DNA of 8,424 bases from Ignavibacteria bacterium UBA6688. Its GTDB lineage: Bacteria > Bacteroidota > Ignavibacteria > UBA10030. A program made the translations under genes and the position numbers. Positions 6,047-8,424 of this stretch are shown piece by piece. Positions within the stretch are counted from its first letter, which is position 1. The number at the start of each line of letters is the position of its first letter. The notes below the pieces were generated by a model. That model was not told the origin of the DNA and ran no database searches. It was given only the letters and a program-made list of their open reading frames with translations. Where the stretch lies: NCBI GenBank assembly GCA_002454845.1, contig DKJQ01000352.1, positions 1-8,424 on the forward strand, read 5' to 3'.

Positions 6047-7372
6047 ATGAGACGAAATCAACTACACATCCGGAATTCATGCGTCGTGGCCGGAATCATC
6101 CTGTTGCTGTTCAGTGCAACAGGGTGCGACATGGATTTCACGAATCCCAATGCCGCTTCGGAAGAGCAAGTGTTGACGACGAGAGAGGGTATTTCTGCTT
6201 ACGCAGTCGGCCTGCAACAATATTATGCCACGAGTGCAATGTGGTATATCGTCCTGGCACCAGGGGTCACCAGCCGTGAAGTCGCCTGTGCCCGGTCGTT
6301 CAGCTGGCGGATCCTTCTGGAGGAGGGGGGAGCGGGACTCACGACGGACAATGGTGAGGTGCTGGAACTCTGGGCAAGGCTCTACCATGTTGTCGGTATG
6401 GCCGAAGGACTCACCGAAAACACCCCGAAAGTAGGGCTGCCGAGTGGCACCCAAAGTGGCATTTTGGCGTTGGCAAACCTGTTCAAGGCGATGTCATTGG
6501 GCTACATCGCCCAGGCGTGGGAGCAGGCTCCCGTTAAAATCGAAAAGTACAGCAAAGCTGAGTACAAGCCTCGACAAGAGGTATTCCTGGAATCCATTCG
6601 ACTTCTCGATGAGGCCCTTCAACTTATCAACACGACCCCCCCATCATCCGAATTCAACTCAAGTATCCTGGGAAGCGGATTTAACCTTACGAATACGATC
6701 CATGCTTATCGCGCGCGCTTCAACCTCTTGGCAGGGCGTTATCAGGAGGCGCTCAATGCCGTCAACCTGGTAAACCTGACGGCAAAATCGGTGTTCAACT
6801 ACACTGATAGAAGTACGAATCCAATCTACAATCAGGTGGTCATCAATAAGTACTATGCACCCTTGGACAACATGGGTGTGCCCGCCGCTGAAGCCGGTGA
6901 TGGACGACTCGCGTTCTTTTTGAAGCCGGCAAACAAGCTCAGTGTGCCTAAGAACTATCCAATTGACGACATCAAGGGTTTCTTTGACGAAATCACGAAG
7001 CAGATTCCGGCTTACCTGCCCGGAGAAATGCGGCTCATCAAGGCAGAAGCTTACGTCCGACTTGGAAATCCGGCGGCCGCAATAGATGAAATAAATGCAA
7101 TTCGGACAAAGACGATAGCTCAGGACCCTTTTGGAATCGGAGCATCCCTCCCCGCGTACAGCGGAGCAACCACAACGTCTGATTTGCTGACGGAGATCTA
7201 TCGTCAGCGTTGTGCGGAACTGTACCTGACCGGCATGCGCTGGGAGGATAGCCGGCGATTTGGCCGTCCTGGTCCCAGTAGCGCAAGTCCCGAGCGCAAT
7301 CGAGACTTTTACCCTTACCCGATGCAGGAGCGGAACAACAATCCTCATACACCGCCGGATCCAGAGATTTAG
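6047..7372 (+). CDS. SusD/RagB-like outer-membrane substrate-binding lipoprotein
   Basis: This 441-residue lipoprotein should sit on the outer face of the outer membrane as a lid over the SusC channel and capture the substrate. A lipoprotein signal peptide ends at LFSATGC, with Cys27 as the lipidated residue, followed by DMDFTNPN, a start typical of SusD proteins. Helical TPR-like segments are visible, for example LFKAMSLGYIAQAWEQ (145-160) and RLIKAEAYVRLGNPAAAIDE (329-348). The C-terminal signature RWEDSRRFG (398-406) with FYPYPMQERNNNP near the end is characteristic of the family. Length is at the short end of the usual range of about 450-600. It follows susC by 28 bases with its own strong ribosome binding site. 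The ligand is unknown; surface-exposed aromatics cannot be assigned from sequence alone. Confidence 0.94.
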   Translation: MRRNQLHIRNSCVVAGIILLLFSATGCDMDFTNPNAASEEQVLTTREGISAYAVGLQQYYATSAMWYIVLAPGVTSREVACARSFSWRILLEEGGAGLTTDNGEVLELWARLYHVVGMAEGLTENTPKVGLPSGTQSGILALANLFKAMSLGYIAQAWEQAPVKIEKYSKAEYKPRQEVFLESIRLLDEALQLINTTPPSSEFNSSILGSGFNLTNTIHAYRARFNLLAGRYQEALNAVNLVNLTAKSVFNYTDRSTNPIYNQVVINKYYAPLDNMGVPAAEAGDGRLAFFLKPANKLSVPKNYPIDDIKGFFDEITKQIPAYLPGEMRLIKAEAYVRLGNPAAAIDEINAIRTKTIAQDPFGIGASLPAYSGATTTSDLLTEIYRQRCAELYLTGMRWEDSRRFGRPGPSSASPERNRDFYPYPMQERNNNPHTPPDPEI

Positions 7373-7674
7373 GCGAATGGTGAAAGTTGACATCGCGCGG
7401 TGTGCATGCGTGAGGGTGTTGGCACCGGCATTGCACAAATGTATGCGCTCCCCCTCTTAACCATGATCCCTCCTCATAAGGCCTGGTCTTGCGATCGGTC
7501 GGCAAGGGGTACTCATACTTGTTGCGCACCAGGTGTAAACCATTCCCGACCTATTCACATCATGCAGACTCACTGCCGACCGCGGAATGAGGACTCAAAA
7601 CCTGCAATGTTCCATTCCGTGTGGTGCGTTTGAGAGAAGCCATTGGGCGCGTTCAAAACAGATGGAAGAAAGAC
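7373..7674. other. Gene-free gap between SusD and deacetylase genes
   Basis: The gap is 302 bases long. Short open frames here show no ribosome binding site and no recognisable domain. A TTGACA occurs at 7387-7392 but has no convincing -10 partner. A possible hairpin pairs GGAATG at about 7585-7590 with CATTCC about 25 bases downstream. I found no clear intrinsic terminator after susD and no clear promoter for the next gene. Confidence 0.45.
7664..7668 (+). promoter_or_regulatory. Ribosome binding site of the deacetylase gene
   Basis: GGAAG lies six bases before the ATG at 7675 and twelve before the in-frame ATG at 7681. The spacing favours 7675. Confidence 0.5.
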
Positions 7675-8424
7675 ATGACAATGAGAAGTAGAATCGCGGT
7701 CGTTCGATCGGGTATGGGCCTCCTGCTGATTGCCTTCCTGTATCTGAATTCATTGAGCCAATCGAAGGCGTACATTCCGGTGCTCTGCTACCACGGCTTT
7801 ACCGATGATAACAAGTCAGGGCGAGGAGAATCGTATGAGCGATTTGACGCCTTTCTGAATTACTTGTCGAACAAAGGCTACGAATCGTGTTTCCCCGATG
7901 ACATCGTCACCGGAACAAAAGCGGCAAAGAATAAGGTCATTTTCACCTTTGATGACGGTGGCAAGTCTCAAGTACGGGCCGCGGAATTGCTGGACAAATA
8001 CGGTTTCAAGGGAATCTTCTTTGTTATTCCGGATCGGATCGCAGAAGCACACGACAGGTTCCTGACGAAGGGAGAAATTCAACAATTAGCCGATCACGGG
8101 CACCTCATCGGTGTGCATGGATATCAGCACAAGTCCTTGGTTGACTCCGTGGAAGAGTTCGAACGATCACAAGAATACTCCAAATCCGTTCTGAAGACTG
8201 TCGTAGGAGAGAAACAGCGTGCAATGAGTGACTTTGCCTTTCCGTTCGGATACTATGATGATCGAGTCGTCGAACACTTGGACGACAATTACAGATACCT
8301 CCACACTGTTAATCCAGGTTATTGGGACGGAAGTTCCATCCTGATTCCTCGCATCCTGATCGATAGCCATACCGACATCAGTTTTTTCATCGAGTACATA
8401 GAAGGCGCCACTGCATTCAAACCT
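7675..8424 (+). CDS. Polysaccharide deacetylase, NodB/CE4 fold, membrane-anchored (3' end outside window)
   Basis: The frame is open from the ATG at 7675 to the last base, giving 250 residues without a stop, so the gene is cut by the window edge. An N-terminal hydrophobic segment (about residues 12-28) is a signal peptide or anchor, and is followed by IPVLCYHGF (34-42), the usual entry to the NodB domain. Motif 1 is TFDDG (91-95), with Asp93 the likely catalytic base and Asp94 a metal ligand. Motif 2 is H148-x3-H152, the two metal-binding histidines. Motif 3 reads FAFPFGYYD (187-195), with no arginine before the proline, as in PgaB/IcaB-like enzymes rather than classical chitin deacetylases. 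LHTVNPG (209-215) may be the motif with the catalytic His210. It probably removes acetyl groups from an extracellular or cell-wall amino sugar polymer; the substrate is not certain. It is separated from susD by 302 bases, so cotranscription is unproven. Confidence 0.88.
   Translation, partial: MTMRSRIAVVRSGMGLLLIAFLYLNSLSQSKAYIPVLCYHGFTDDNKSGRGESYERFDAFLNYLSNKGYESCFPDDIVTGTKAAKNKVIFTFDDGGKSQVRAAELLDKYGFKGIFFVIPDRIAEAHDRFLTKGEIQQLADHGHLIGVHGYQHKSLVDSVEEFERSQEYSKSVLKTVVGEKQRAMSDFAFPFGYYDDRVVEHLDDNYRYLHTVNPGYWDGSSILIPRILIDSHTDISFFIEYIEGATAFKP

Noticed and set aside
6659..7438. 259-codon open frame on the minus strand across the SusD gene
   Set aside because: It is antisense to a clear SusD-like gene, with no domain or ribosome binding site.
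7400..7633. 77-codon open frame between the SusD and deacetylase genes
   Set aside because: It has no Shine-Dalgarno site, low coding character (many Cys, His and Pro), and no resemblance to a known family. I treat the gap as non-coding.

Overview
The window looks like a piece of a Bacteroidota / FCB-group chromosome of moderate GC content. The reasons are a SusC/SusD outer-membrane pair, an ECF sigma factor with a hydrophobic tail, and a FecR-type anti-sigma factor with the C-terminal domain typical of that phylum. Clear Shine-Dalgarno sequences (GGAGG) precede susC and susD. Classical gut Bacteroidia rarely use these, so I lean towards a deeper or environmental lineage (Ignavibacteria, Rhodothermia or Chlorobi-like). 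This placement is an inference from a few kilobases.

Layout: 1-802 is gene-free. It begins with a cluster of short imperfect palindromes with T-rich loops (11-330), all in the same orientation, with a strong intrinsic terminator (54-85) among them. A non-coding stretch (331-802) follows, holding candidate promoters and an operator-like dyad. The genes, all on the + strand, are: ECF sigma factor (803-1408), FecR-like anti-sigma factor (1588-2637), SusC-like TonB-dependent transporter carrying an N-terminal STN signalling domain (2746-6018), SusD-like surface lipoprotein (6047-7372), a 302-base gap, and a membrane-anchored polysaccharide deacetylase of the NodB/CE4 fold (7675 to the window end, no stop reached).

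Together the first four genes form a complete cell-surface signalling and uptake module. SusD should capture a ligand at the cell surface and SusC import it using TonB energy. The STN domain of SusC would report occupancy across the periplasm to the FecR-like protein, which releases or activates the sigma factor so that it transcribes the uptake genes. The substrate cannot be read from the sequence. The deacetylase suggests a glycan theme, but it lies beyond a 302-base gap and may be a separate unit.

Nothing here is clearly a new kind of biological system. The parts most worth a second look are the tandem hairpin family at the left end and the structured leader upstream of the sigma factor.
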